Below, piece by piece: positions 1-7,110 of a DNA stretch of 14,577 bases (position 1 is the stretch's first letter; every line of letters starts with the position of its first letter). The stretch covers positions 1-14,577 of the forward strand of contig JAJPZB010000008.1 of the NCBI GenBank assembly GCA_021204635.1. The letters run 5' to 3'. The translations under genes and the position numbers were made by a program. Under the pieces are notes generated by a model, which was not told the DNA's origin, did no database searches, and worked only from the letters and a program-made list of their open reading frames with translations. This DNA comes from Opitutia bacterium. Its GTDB lineage: Bacteria > Verrucomicrobiota > Verrucomicrobiia > Opitutales > UBA953.

Positions 1-54
1 CCAACCCGCCCACCACCAACCCTTCACCACTAACCCATCCTTCACCACCAACCC
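1..54. repeat. CACCACCAACCC repeat array, left edge of window (cut by the window)
   Basis: Three full copies of the 12-mer CACCACYAACCC are visible at 11-22, 25-36 (with the CTAACCC variant) and 43-54, plus a truncated CCAACCC at 1-7. Copy starts are 14 and 18 bases apart. The array lies downstream of glgP, beyond its terminator, with the G-rich strand in the sense direction of glgP. An inverted copy (GTTGGTGGTGG, 131-141) sits on the other side of the terminator hairpin. The same unit recurs at 6693-7045 and inside tilS. It is too short and closely spaced to be CRISPR. Its function is unknown. Confidence 0.85.
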
Positions 55-80
55 GCCCGCCACCGTCCCGCCACAACAAA

Positions 81-117
81 CGCCCCGCGACAACAATGCG
101 TTTGTTGCCGCGGGGCG
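81..117 (-). terminator. Rho-independent terminator of glgP
   Basis: The arms CGCCCCGCG (81-89) and CGCGGGGCG (109-117) are perfectly complementary. The stem continues inward with CAACAA (91-96) against TTGTTG (102-107) after a single A/C mismatch, leaving a 5-base loop. Read on the minus strand, the hairpin lies about 35 bases past the glgP stop and is followed by TTTGTTGTGG, a short, interrupted T-run. The stem is very stable but the T-tract is modest, so the terminator call is likely rather than certain. Confidence 0.72.
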
Positions 118-152
118 GTGTTTATTGGGAGTTGGTGGTGGCGACTACGCCT

Positions 153-2684
153 TTATTTCTTGACAACCTCCCAAGTTGCCGCGTCTTGGCTGACGTGGAT
201 TGGGTCGATGTGCCAAATCTCGTTTGCGTATTCCGAGATCGTGCGGTCTGAGGAGAATTTCCCGACGTTTGCGGTGTTGAGAATTGCCTTTCTCGCCCAC
301 GATTTTTTGTCGTTAAACTCCTTGGAAATGCGCTCCTGGCATTTCACATACGCGCGGTAGTCCGCGAGAACGAGGAAGGGGTCGCCACCATCGAGCAGAC
401 TGCGCACGACAGGCGCGAGGGCGCCCGGCTGCTCCGGCGTGAAGTAATCGCTTTCCAACCAGCCGAGGATTGCTTTCAGTTCGTCGTCGCTGTTGTAGAA
501 ATCCCAAGGGTTGTAGCCTCGGCTGCGCAGTTCCTTCACCTCTTCGACGGTGAGGCCGAAGATGAAGATGTTGTCGTCGCCGACCTCTTCTTTGATTTCC
601 ACGTTCGCGCCGTCGAGCGTCCCGATTGTCAGCGCGCCGTTGAGCGCGAGCTTCATGTTACCCGTGCCTGCGGCCTCTTTGCCGGCGGTCGAAATCTGCT
701 CGGAAAGGTCGGCGGCGGGAATGATTTTTTCCGCGAGGGAAACGCGATAGTCGGGGAGAAACGCGACCTTGAGCTTGCCGCCCACGCGCGGATCTTCGTT
801 GATCCTTTTCCCCACGGCGTTTATCGCGCGGATAATCGTCTTGGCGAGATCGTAGCCCGGAGCCGCTTTCGCGCCGAACACGAAGACGCGCGGCGTAATC
901 TCCATCTCCGGATTGTTGAGAATGCGGTGATAGAGCGTGAGGATGTGCAGCAAATTGAGGTGCTGGCGCTTGTATTCGTGCAGGCGCTTAATCTGCACGT
1001 CGAAGAGCGCGTCCGGCGAAACGTCGATTCCGCAGAGATTTTTGATAATGCGGACGAGATCGACCTTGTTTTCGTGCTTGACTTCCATGTAGCGCTTCTG
1101 GAAGTCGGGGTCGTCGGCGAATTTTCCGAGCCCGCGAAGCAAGTCGAGGTTTTTCGCCCAATCGCCTTTGATTTTTTCGTCGATGAGCGCGGAGAGCCGG
1201 CGGTTGCATGCGAGGAGCCAGCGGCGCGGCGTGATGCCGTTTGTCTTGTTTTGGAAGCGCTTCGGGTAGAGCTCGTAGAGGTCGGCGAAGAGCGTTTGCT
1301 TGAGCAGCCTCGTGTGGAGCGCGGCGACGCCGTTTGTCGTGTGCGACGCGATGACGGCGAGGTACGCCATTCTGACCTGCTTCACGTTGCCTTCTTCGAT
1401 GATCGAGAGCGAGCGCTTTTTCGCCTCGTCGCCCGGCCATTTCTTTTCCACTTCGAGCAGGAAGCGGCGATTGATTTCGTAGATAATTTGCAGGTGGCGC
1501 GGGAGGACTTTTTCAAACAGCGGCACGCTCCATTTTTCGAGAGCCTCGGGGAGAAGCGTGTGGTTTGTGTAGGCGAAAATTTTCGTGACGAGCCCCCATG
1601 CCTTGTCCCACGAAAAGCCTTCGACGTCGATGAGCAGGCGCATGAGCTCGGGGATCGCGATTGTCGGGTGCGTGTCGTTGAGCTGAATTGCGGCCTTGTC
1701 GGCGAGCGTGTCGAGCGTGCCGTTTTCTTTCAGGTGGCGGCGAATGATGTCTTGCAGCGAGCAGGACACGAAGAAAATTTGCTGGACGAGGCGGAGTTCG
1801 CGGCCGACGGCGGTTTTATCGTTGGGGTAAAGCACTTTGGAGACGGTTTCGCTCTGCGCTTTGTTGCGGATTGCCTCGATGTAGCCGCCTTCGTTGAACT
1901 TGTGGAGGTCAAACTCGCGGGTTGCCTTTGCTTCCCAGAGGCGGAGGAAATTTATCGTGTTCGCCTTGTAGCCGACGATCGGGATATCCCACGGCACGCC
2001 GATAATCGGCGAGGTATCGACCCAGCGCGGGCGGAAGTTGCCCTTTTCGTCGTAGGAAAGTTCGACGCGGCCGTAGAGCGGGACTTCGACGCGGCGATTT
2101 GCGCGGCGAATGTGCCAGGGGTTGCCGGTGATGAGCCAGTTGTCGGCATTTTCCACTTGGCAACCATTGGAGAAAGTTTGGCGGAAAAGCCCAAATTCGT
2201 AGTGAATGCCGTAGCCGATGGCGGGATAGTCGAGTGTCGCGAGCGAATCAAGGAAGCACGCCGCGAGCCGCCCGAGGCCGCCGTTTCCGAGACCCATGTC
2301 GCGCTCTTCCTCAAAAATTTCTTCCGGATCCAAGCCGAGTTCGCGCAGCGCCTTTTCGGCGACGCCGAGGAGGCCGGCGTTTGTCAGATTGTTGCGCAAC
2401 AAACGACCCATCAAATACTCCAATGAAAGATAATACGCGCGGCGCGTTTTCGCCTGCACGTGCGCAGCCTGAGTGTTGATGAAGCGATTGTTGATAAGGT
2501 CTTTGACGGCAAAACTCGTAGCGAAGAGCCACTCATGCGCCGTCGCGTTGCCGACGTTGCACGCGAGCGAGCAGCGCAGGTGGTAGAGAATCCATTGCTT
2601 AACAGATTCCACATCCGGCGACATCCCGACCGTGATTACGGTTTTTTCGGCGAGTTTTCCTTTGGTTTTTTGTTCTTTTGCCAT
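153..2684 (-). CDS. glgP: Glycogen/starch/maltodextrin phosphorylase (GT35)
   Basis: This enzyme removes glucose-1-phosphate from the non-reducing ends of alpha-1,4-glucans in the cytoplasm, using pyridoxal phosphate (PLP). The 843-residue product has the normal family length. The family-typical block RLAACFLDSLATLDYPAIGYG is near the N-terminal third, and STAGKEAAGTGNMKLALNG carries the PLP lysine at about residue 678, close to Lys680 of the rabbit muscle enzyme. GTLDGANVEI follows. I start at the ATG at 2682-2684 (MAKEQKTK). The open frame extends upstream to 2840, but those 52 residues are unlike the family and would cover the promoter region of the divergent sdhC. No Shine-Dalgarno is visible (the leader is CAAAGCGCTAACA). 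The gene stands alone, divergent from the sdh operon, and ends at a strong hairpin. Glycogen versus maltodextrin preference cannot be read from the sequence. Confidence 0.97.
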   Translation of the reverse strand: MAKEQKTKGKLAEKTVITVGMSPDVESVKQWILYHLRCSLACNVGNATAHEWLFATSFAVKDLINNRFINTQAAHVQAKTRRAYYLSLEYLMGRLLRNNLTNAGLLGVAEKALRELGLDPEEIFEEERDMGLGNGGLGRLAACFLDSLATLDYPAIGYGIHYEFGLFRQTFSNGCQVENADNWLITGNPWHIRRANRRVEVPLYGRVELSYDEKGNFRPRWVDTSPIIGVPWDIPIVGYKANTINFLRLWEAKATREFDLHKFNEGGYIEAIRNKAQSETVSKVLYPNDKTAVGRELRLVQQIFFVSCSLQDIIRRHLKENGTLDTLADKAAIQLNDTHPTIAIPELMRLLIDVEGFSWDKAWGLVTKIFAYTNHTLLPEALEKWSVPLFEKVLPRHLQIIYEINRRFLLEVEKKWPGDEAKKRSLSIIEEGNVKQVRMAYLAVIASHTTNGVAALHTRLLKQTLFADLYELYPKRFQNKTNGITPRRWLLACNRRLSALIDEKIKGDWAKNLDLLRGLGKFADDPDFQKRYMEVKHENKVDLVRIIKNLCGIDVSPDALFDVQIKRLHEYKRQHLNLLHILTLYHRILNNPEMEITPRVFVFGAKAAPGYDLAKTIIRAINAVGKRINEDPRVGGKLKVAFLPDYRVSLAEKIIPAADLSEQISTAGKEAAGTGNMKLALNGALTIGTLDGANVEIKEEVGDDNIFIFGLTVEEVKELRSRGYNPWDFYNSDDELKAILGWLESDYFTPEQPGALAPVVRSLLDGGDPFLVLADYRAYVKCQERISKEFNDKKSWARKAILNTANVGKFSSDRTISEYANEIWHIDPIHVSQDAATWEVVKK

Positions 2685-2720
2685 TGTTAGCGCTTTGTTT
2701 TGAGAACTTTGTTGTCTGAG

Positions 2721-2749
2721 AATAATTTGGAGGGTCAAGTTTATTCCAA
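2721..2749 (-). promoter_or_regulatory. Possible glgP sigma-70 type promoter
   Basis: On the minus strand TTGGAA (2749-2744) and ATTATT (2726-2721) are separated by 17 bases, about 37 bases before the glgP ATG. The -35 box is fair and the -10 box poor. This is a pattern match only. Confidence 0.25.
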
Positions 2750-2858
2750 GCCTGCGCGAAAGGAAAGAACATTTTGTTGGGGTGGCGGAAAGGTTGCGCG
2801 ATTTTCGCACGGGGATTTTTCTTGAAAATCGGCGGTGCAAAATTCAAATTTTGTGTGC

Positions 2859-2888
2859 TTGCGCCGTTGTGGCGGAGGCAAACATATT
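2859..2888 (+). promoter_or_regulatory. Possible sdhCAB promoter
   Basis: TTGCGC (2859-2864) and CATATT (2883-2888) are 18 bases apart, which would start the transcript about 25 bases before the sdhC ATG at 2919. The 2685-2918 spacer between glgP and sdhC must hold both divergent promoters. It also contains an AT-rich palindrome, CAAAATTCAAATTTTG (2838-2853), a possible operator. The boxes are weak. Confidence 0.3.
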
Positions 2889-2918
2889 TCCAACAATCGA
2901 AGCAAAATCTACCACACC

Positions 2919-3818
2919 ATGAGTTCAAAAACCTGTTCGTGTTCTTGCCGAATACCCTCTCTGGTAAAGAAATACCTGATGGCTCTGACCGGCGCGGTGC
3001 TCGTCCTGTTCATGCTTGCCCACGTCGTGGGCAATTTGCAAATGTTCGGAGCGCCGGACAAGATAAACACCTACGCGCATCTTCTGCATGCATTGCCTCC
3101 GGCTCTGCTGTGGGGCTTCCGCATAGTAATTGCGGCGTGCATCATCGTGCACCTCTGCCTCGCGATAAAGCTGAAGCTCGAAAATCTCGCCGCGCGCGGG
3201 ACTGAGGACTATGACGCCAAGGCGACGCGCTATGCCGCGTTTTCCGCGCGCTTCATGATCGTGAGCGGTCTCCTGCTGATCGTCTTCATCGTGCTCCACT
3301 TGTTGCAATTCACGGTTTTCAAGGAGGCGGGAATGCTCGCCCAATATGAGAACGCGACTTCGATAACGGCTGTCGGCGGAAGCGGATTTTTCGGCTACCT
3401 CGGCCAGCACGGGAATGACGCCGCCGTGATGAAATACGAGGTCTTCGACGTCTATCAAATGGTTTACAACGCGTTCTCGAATCCGTGGATTTCGCTCGGC
3501 TACATCGTCGCGATGTTGCTTTTGCTCTCGCACCTTTCCCACGGCGCGCACTCGATGTTCCAGTCCTTCGGCTTGCGCAACGAAAAGCTCCGCCCGATTT
3601 TCCGCGTCATCGCCGCGATTTACGCGATTTTCGTGAGCTTTGGGCTCATCTCCGTCCCCGTCGCCGTTCTCACCGGCGTAATCAAGCCGAATCCGGACAC
3701 GAAGGCGCCGATCGCGCAAGCTGCCTGCCCGTTCACCAAGTGCGCCGCGCCTTGCGCAGAACCGGCATCCGAGGCTGCTCCCGCAGAGCAAGCTGCCGCA
3801 GCTACCGACGAGAAATAA
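2919..3818 (+). CDS. sdhC: Succinate dehydrogenase/fumarate reductase cytochrome b558 subunit
   Basis: This is the membrane anchor that carries heme b and passes electrons between SdhB and the quinone pool. The 299-residue protein shows five hydrophobic segments at roughly residues 19-42, 63-85, 112-134, 190-214 and 227-255, the single-anchor b558 layout that explains the absence of sdhD. Candidate heme ligands are His35, His78, His127 and His205 (also His208 and His211), spread over four helices as in the family. I start at the ATG at 2919. An in-frame ATG at 2835 would add 28 polar residues and overlap the likely promoter. Oddities are a CSCSC cluster (residues 6-10), a long loop between helices 3 and 4 (about residues 135-188), and an Ala/Glu-rich tail with Cys270, Cys275 and Cys279. 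It is the first gene of sdhCAB, 27 bases before sdhA. Confidence 0.93.
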   Translation: MSSKTCSCSCRIPSLVKKYLMALTGAVLVLFMLAHVVGNLQMFGAPDKINTYAHLLHALPPALLWGFRIVIAACIIVHLCLAIKLKLENLAARGTEDYDAKATRYAAFSARFMIVSGLLLIVFIVLHLLQFTVFKEAGMLAQYENATSITAVGGSGFFGYLGQHGNDAAVMKYEVFDVYQMVYNAFSNPWISLGYIVAMLLLLSHLSHGAHSMFQSFGLRNEKLRPIFRVIAAIYAIFVSFGLISVPVAVLTGVIKPNPDTKAPIAQAACPFTKCAAPCAEPASEAAPAEQAAAATDEK

Positions 3819-3827
3819 TTTCAACCG

Positions 3828-3835
3828 AAAAGGAG
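3828..3835 (+). promoter_or_regulatory. Strong ribosome binding site of sdhA
   Basis: AAAAGGAG ends 10 bases before the sdhA ATG (3846). It is the only clear Shine-Dalgarno sequence in front of any gene in this window, and it fixes the sdhA start. Confidence 0.85.
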
Positions 3836-3845
3836 AATTTCATCA

Positions 3846-5786
3846 ATGATTACTCTCAATTCCAACATTCCGGAAGGTCCCCTCGCCCAGAAGTGGAGCA
3901 AGCGCAAATCTGAATTAAAGCTCGTCAATCCCGCAAACCGCCGCAAATACCACATCATCGTGGTGGGCTCCGGTCTCGCAGGCGGCGCGGCAGCCGCTTC
4001 GCTCGGGGAAATGGGCTTCAACGTGAGCTGCTTCTGCTATCAGGACAGCCCGCGGCGCGCACACTCCATCGCGGCGCAAGGCGGAATCAACGCCGCCAAG
4101 AATTACCAAAACGACGGCGATTCCGTTTACCGGCTTTTCTACGATACGGTCAAAGGCGGAGACTTCCGCGCGCGCGAGGCAAACGTCTATCGCCTCGCCG
4201 AAGTTTCCAACGCGATCATCGACCAGTGCGTCGCGCAAGGCGTGCCGTTCGCCCGCGAATACGGCGGAACTCTCGCGAACCGCTCCTTCGGCGGCGCGCA
4301 AGTTTCGCGCACATTCTACGCGCGCGGGCAGACCGGCCAGCAACTTCTCCTCGGCGCCTACTCCGCCCTTTCCAAGCAAATCGGGCTCGGCACCGTGAAA
4401 ATGTACAACCGCCACGAGATGATGGATCTCGTCCTCGTCAACGGCGCGGCAAAGGGAATTGTCACGCGCAATTTGGTCACGGGCGAAATCAAGTCGTGGA
4501 ACGCGGATTGCGTGGTGCTCTGCACGGGCGGCTACGGCAACGTGTTCTACCTTTCCACCAACGCGCAGGGCTGCAACGTCACGGCTGCCTACCGCGCATA
4601 CAAACACGGCGCCGGATTCGCGAACCCCTGCTTCACGCAGATTCACCCGACATGCATTCCGGTCCACGGCGAGCAGCAGTCGAAGCTGACGCTTATGTCC
4701 GAATCGCTCCGCAACGACGGGCGCATTTGGGTGCCGAAATCCCGCGAAGACGCAAAGCTCATTCGCGAAGGCAAAAAATCGCCGAACGACATCAAGGAAG
4801 AAGATCGCGACTACTATTTGGAGCGCAAATACCCGAGTTTCGGGAATCTCGCCCCGCGCGACATTTCTTCGCGCGCGGCAAAAGAAGCCTGCGATGACGG
4901 GCGCGGCGTTGCCTCCACGGGGCGCGGCGTTTTCCTCGATTTCCGCGACGCGATTGAGCGCCTCGGCGAGCAAACAATCCGCGAGCGCTACGGGAATCTG
5001 TTCGACATGTATGAAAACATCACGGGCGTGAATCCCTACAAAAACCCGATGCAGATTTACCCCGCGTCGCACTACACGATGGGCGGGCTCTGGGTCGATT
5101 ACAATTTGATGTCAAACATTCCGGGTCTCTTCGTCGGCGGCGAGGCAAATTTCTCCGACCACGGCGCAAATCGCCTCGGAGCCTCCGCCCTCATGCAGGG
5201 CCTTTCCGACGGATATTTCGTCTTGCCCGCCACAGTTCCCGACTACCTCGCGAAGTGCGGATTGGGTGGAATGCCGAAGAAGGAAGAGCATCCGGAATAC
5301 GCCGCCGCAGAAGCCGCCGTGCGCGAGAGAATTGACAAACTCATGTCGATAAAGGGAACGCACTCGCCGCGCTATTTCCACCAAAAACTCGGCCACGTCG
5401 TGTGGGAAAAATGCGGGATGGGGCGCACGAAAGAGGACCTCATCGAGGGTGTGAAGCTCGTCCGCGAAATTCGCAAAGAATTTTGGAAAGACCTCCGCGT
5501 CGTCGGCACGAAAGACGAATTGAACGTCGAACTCGAACGCGCCTCCCGCGTCGCCGATTTCCTCGAATTTGCCGAACTCATGCTGCGCGACGCAATTGAG
5601 CGCGACGAATCTTGCGGCTGCCACCTCAGAACCGAGCACCAGGACAAGGGCGAGGCGGTTCGCAACGACAAGGACTTCGCGCACGTCGCCGTTTGGGAAT
5701 ACAAGGGCGACGACGTCGAGCCCGAACTCAACAAAGAACCTCTCGTTTACGAGAACGTCCACTTCGCGACGCGCTCCTACAAATAA
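3846..5786 (+). CDS. sdhA: Succinate dehydrogenase/fumarate reductase flavoprotein subunit
   Basis: This is the catalytic subunit, which interconverts succinate and fumarate using covalently bound FAD. At 646 residues it matches the longer flavoproteins paired with b558 anchors rather than the roughly 590-residue proteobacterial type. Visible motifs are the dinucleotide-binding GSGLAG (residues 41-46) and RRAHSIAAQGGIN, whose His73 is the expected FAD-linking histidine. IHPTC (His267) lies in the substrate region and SDHGANRLGASAL (His439, Arg443) is the active-site and FAD region. The C-terminal helical part (about 500-646) includes the DESCGCHLRTEHQ segment. The gene lies between sdhC and sdhB on the same strand and has the operon's only strong ribosome binding site. 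Direction (succinate oxidation or fumarate reduction) cannot be told from sequence alone. Confidence 0.97.
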   Translation: MITLNSNIPEGPLAQKWSKRKSELKLVNPANRRKYHIIVVGSGLAGGAAAASLGEMGFNVSCFCYQDSPRRAHSIAAQGGINAAKNYQNDGDSVYRLFYDTVKGGDFRAREANVYRLAEVSNAIIDQCVAQGVPFAREYGGTLANRSFGGAQVSRTFYARGQTGQQLLLGAYSALSKQIGLGTVKMYNRHEMMDLVLVNGAAKGIVTRNLVTGEIKSWNADCVVLCTGGYGNVFYLSTNAQGCNVTAAYRAYKHGAGFANPCFTQIHPTCIPVHGEQQSKLTLMSESLRNDGRIWVPKSREDAKLIREGKKSPNDIKEEDRDYYLERKYPSFGNLAPRDISSRAAKEACDDGRGVASTGRGVFLDFRDAIERLGEQTIRERYGNLFDMYENITGVNPYKNPMQIYPASHYTMGGLWVDYNLMSNIPGLFVGGEANFSDHGANRLGASALMQGLSDGYFVLPATVPDYLAKCGLGGMPKKEEHPEYAAAEAAVRERIDKLMSIKGTHSPRYFHQKLGHVVWEKCGMGRTKEDLIEGVKLVREIRKEFWKDLRVVGTKDELNVELERASRVADFLEFAELMLRDAIERDESCGCHLRTEHQDKGEAVRNDKDFAHVAVWEYKGDDVEPELNKEPLVYENVHFATRSYK

Positions 5787-5831
5787 GGGCGCGCAGGAAC
5801 GTAAACCTTCAACAATCCTATTTTTTCAAAA

Positions 5832-6623
5832 ATGTCCGAAGAAAAAACAATTTCACTCACGATCAAAGTTTGGCGGCAGAAGGGAAAAGACGCCCGCGGA
5901 TATTTCGAGACGCACAAGGTCTCCAACGTCTCCACGGGCTCGTCGTTCCTCGAAATGCTCGACATTCTCAACGAGGATCTCGTGGCACAGGGCAAAGAGC
6001 CAATCGCGTTTGACCACGATTGCCGCGAGGGAATCTGCGGAATGTGCTCGATGACGATCAACGGCATGCCCCACGGACCGCTACCGGGCGTAACGACCTG
6101 CCAACTCCACATGCGCCACTTCCGCGATGGCGAGACAATCACGATCGAACCTTGGCGCGCAAAGCCCTTCCCCGTAATCCGCGACCTCATCGTCGATCGC
6201 TCCGCGTTTGACAAAATTATTCAGGCGGGCGGATTCGTCTCCGTGCGCACAGGTTCTGCGATTGACGCCAACATCATGCCAATCCCGAAGGAAGTCGCCG
6301 ACACAGCGATGGACGCTGCGGAGTGCATTGGTTGCGGCGCCTGCGTTGCCGCGTGCAAAAACGCCTCCGCAATGCTCTTCGTCGCGTCCAAGGTCACGCA
6401 ACTCAACTCGCTCCCGCAGGGCAAACCCGAGAAAGACCGCCGCGTGCTCGCAATGGTCAAGGCAATGGACGACGCCGGATTCGGGAACTGCTCCAATCTC
6501 GGCGAATGCCAAGCCGTTTGCCCGAAAGGCCAGACGCTCGACTTCATCGCCAAGATGAACCGCGACTACGCCGTCGCCACTGTGAAGAAAATCTTCAAGT
6601 CAACAGGGAAAAAGAAAAAATAA
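5832..6623 (+). CDS. sdhB: Succinate dehydrogenase/fumarate reductase iron-sulfur subunit
   Basis: This subunit carries electrons from the SdhA flavin to the SdhC heme and quinone through three clusters. The 263-residue protein has the complete ligand set. Cys64, Cys69, Cys72 and Cys90 (CREGICGMC) bind the [2Fe-2S] cluster. Cys165, Cys168 and Cys171, with Cys230 (CP), bind the [4Fe-4S] cluster. Cys175, Cys220 and Cys226 bind the [3Fe-4S] cluster. The protein ends in a basic tail (KSTGKKKK). The gene follows sdhA after 45 bases without a Shine-Dalgarno; its leader is T- and A-rich (CCTATTTTTTCAAAA). A terminator 23 bases past the stop ends the operon. Confidence 0.97.
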   Translation: MSEEKTISLTIKVWRQKGKDARGYFETHKVSNVSTGSSFLEMLDILNEDLVAQGKEPIAFDHDCREGICGMCSMTINGMPHGPLPGVTTCQLHMRHFRDGETITIEPWRAKPFPVIRDLIVDRSAFDKIIQAGGFVSVRTGSAIDANIMPIPKEVADTAMDAAECIGCGACVAACKNASAMLFVASKVTQLNSLPQGKPEKDRRVLAMVKAMDDAGFGNCSNLGECQAVCPKGQTLDFIAKMNRDYAVATVKKIFKSTGKKKK

Positions 6624-6646
6624 CGCTTTCCCGCAACAAAGCTTCG

Positions 6647-6685
6647 AAAGCGCCTACGCACAATTTTGCGCGGGCGCTTTTTTTT
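6647..6685 (+). terminator. Rho-independent terminator of sdhCAB
   Basis: AAAGCGCC (6647-6654) pairs with GGCGCTTT (6673-6680), and inside it CGCA (6657-6660) pairs with TGCG (6667-6670). An uninterrupted T-run covers 6678-6685. This is a textbook intrinsic terminator immediately after sdhB. Confidence 0.93.
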
Positions 6686-6692
6686 GTGACCT

Positions 6693-6969
6693 GGGTTGGT
6701 GGTGGGAATTGGGTTAGTGGTGACGGCAAAGTGCCACAGGGGATGCCACACGGATTTGTTCGGGACTAACGTCCCTCGCTGCGTTGTGGTAGACCGGGTC
6801 GGTGGTGGCAACAATTCGCGCACGCAGTGAGCGATTCTCCCGCTAAGTTAGCGGGAGGGGACCACGATAGTGGTGAGGGAGTGTGGAGCTATTTTTTCGC
6901 GCGAGAAACGCGCGGGAAACTTCCGTGGCACTTTGCCGCCACCACCAACCCAAATCCCACCACCAATCC
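6693..6969. repeat. 45-bp inverted repeat enclosing a hairpin-rich insert (possible MITE or REP-like element)
   Basis: The left arm (6693-6737) and right arm (6925-6969) are inverted copies matching at 41 of 45 positions. The outer part is the dispersed GGGTTGGTGGTGG repeat (copies at 6693-6705 and 6711-6722; complements at 6940-6951 and 6958-6969). The inner 14 bases, CGGCAAAGTGCCAC, are perfectly inverted. The 187 bases between the arms carry several hairpins and a further repeat variant (6796-6808) but no open reading frame I would call a gene. The element sits between the converging sdhB and argB genes. There is no transposase, and I saw no clear target-site duplication. Confidence 0.7.
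6762..6914. other. Cluster of hairpins inside the inverted repeat
   Basis: In order, the region holds GGGAC/GTCCC (6762-6766, 6771-6775) and CTCGCTGCG/CGCAGTGAG (6775-6783, 6823-6831; one G-T pair). Next are CTCCCGCTAA/TTAGCGGGAG (6837-6846, 6848-6857; perfect, centred on one G) and ACCAC/GTGGT around GATA (6861-6874). The last is CGCGCG/CGCGCG (6898-6903, 6909-6914). TCCCTC (6772-6777) can also pair with GAGGGA (6875-6880), and CCACAC (6746-6751) with GTGTGG (6881-6886), so the whole could fold as one nested structure. This could be a structured RNA or a mobile palindromic element; sequence alone does not decide. Confidence 0.55.
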
Positions 6970-7045
6970 GAATCCTCGCCACCAACCCAAATTCTCACCA
7001 CTAACCAGGATTCCCACCACCAACCCAAGTCGCCACCACTAACCC
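6940..7045. repeat. Six-copy CACCACCAACCC array downstream of argB
   Basis: Six 12-base units lie at 6940, 6958, 6977, 6996, 7015 and 7034, that is, 18, 19, 19, 19 and 19 bases apart. They are separated by short AT-leaning spacers such as AAATCC and GGATTCC. Units 4 and 6 carry the CTAACC variant. The first two units double as the right arm of the inverted repeat. The G-rich strand is the sense strand for argB read-through. From 7046 to the argB stop there is a tandem pair GCCTGCGTCAC/GCCTGCGGCAC (7075-7096) and no convincing terminator. Confidence 0.88.
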
Positions 7046-7110
7046 GCCACGACAAACGCCTGCCACAAACTCTCGCCTGCGTCACGCCTGCGGCACGACT
7101 GTGGCGGCGA

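Noticed and set aside
927..2426. Long open frame (499 codons) on the plus strand opposite glgP
   Set aside because: It is an exact shadow of a strongly conserved phosphorylase in high-GC codon usage. The translation is rich in E, V, A, D and R with no recognisable domain.
2919..6623. Missing sdhD as gene loss
   Set aside because: The five-helix b558-type anchor needs no second membrane subunit, so sdhCAB is complete.
6837..6874. Perfect hairpins as intrinsic terminators
   Set aside because: No T-run follows directly (GGGGACC and GAGGGAG follow). The sdhCAB terminator is already complete at 6647-6685.
6926..6940. TGGCACTTTGCC as a sigma-54 promoter
   Set aside because: TGGCAC and TTGC are too close (the consensus needs 5 bases between them), and the sequence is half of an inverted repeat core.
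6693..6969. Complete insertion sequence
   Set aside because: There is no transposase-like open frame between the arms and no clear target-site duplication. Kept only as a possible non-autonomous element.
6940..7045. CRISPR array
   Set aside because: Repeat units are 12 bases with 6-7 base spacers that are not unique-sequence spacers, units are degenerate, and no cas genes are present.
7046..7110. Terminator for argB
   Set aside because: Only a weak 6-bp GCCACA/TGTGGC pairing with a long loop and three direct GCCTGC repeats are seen. It is not convincing.
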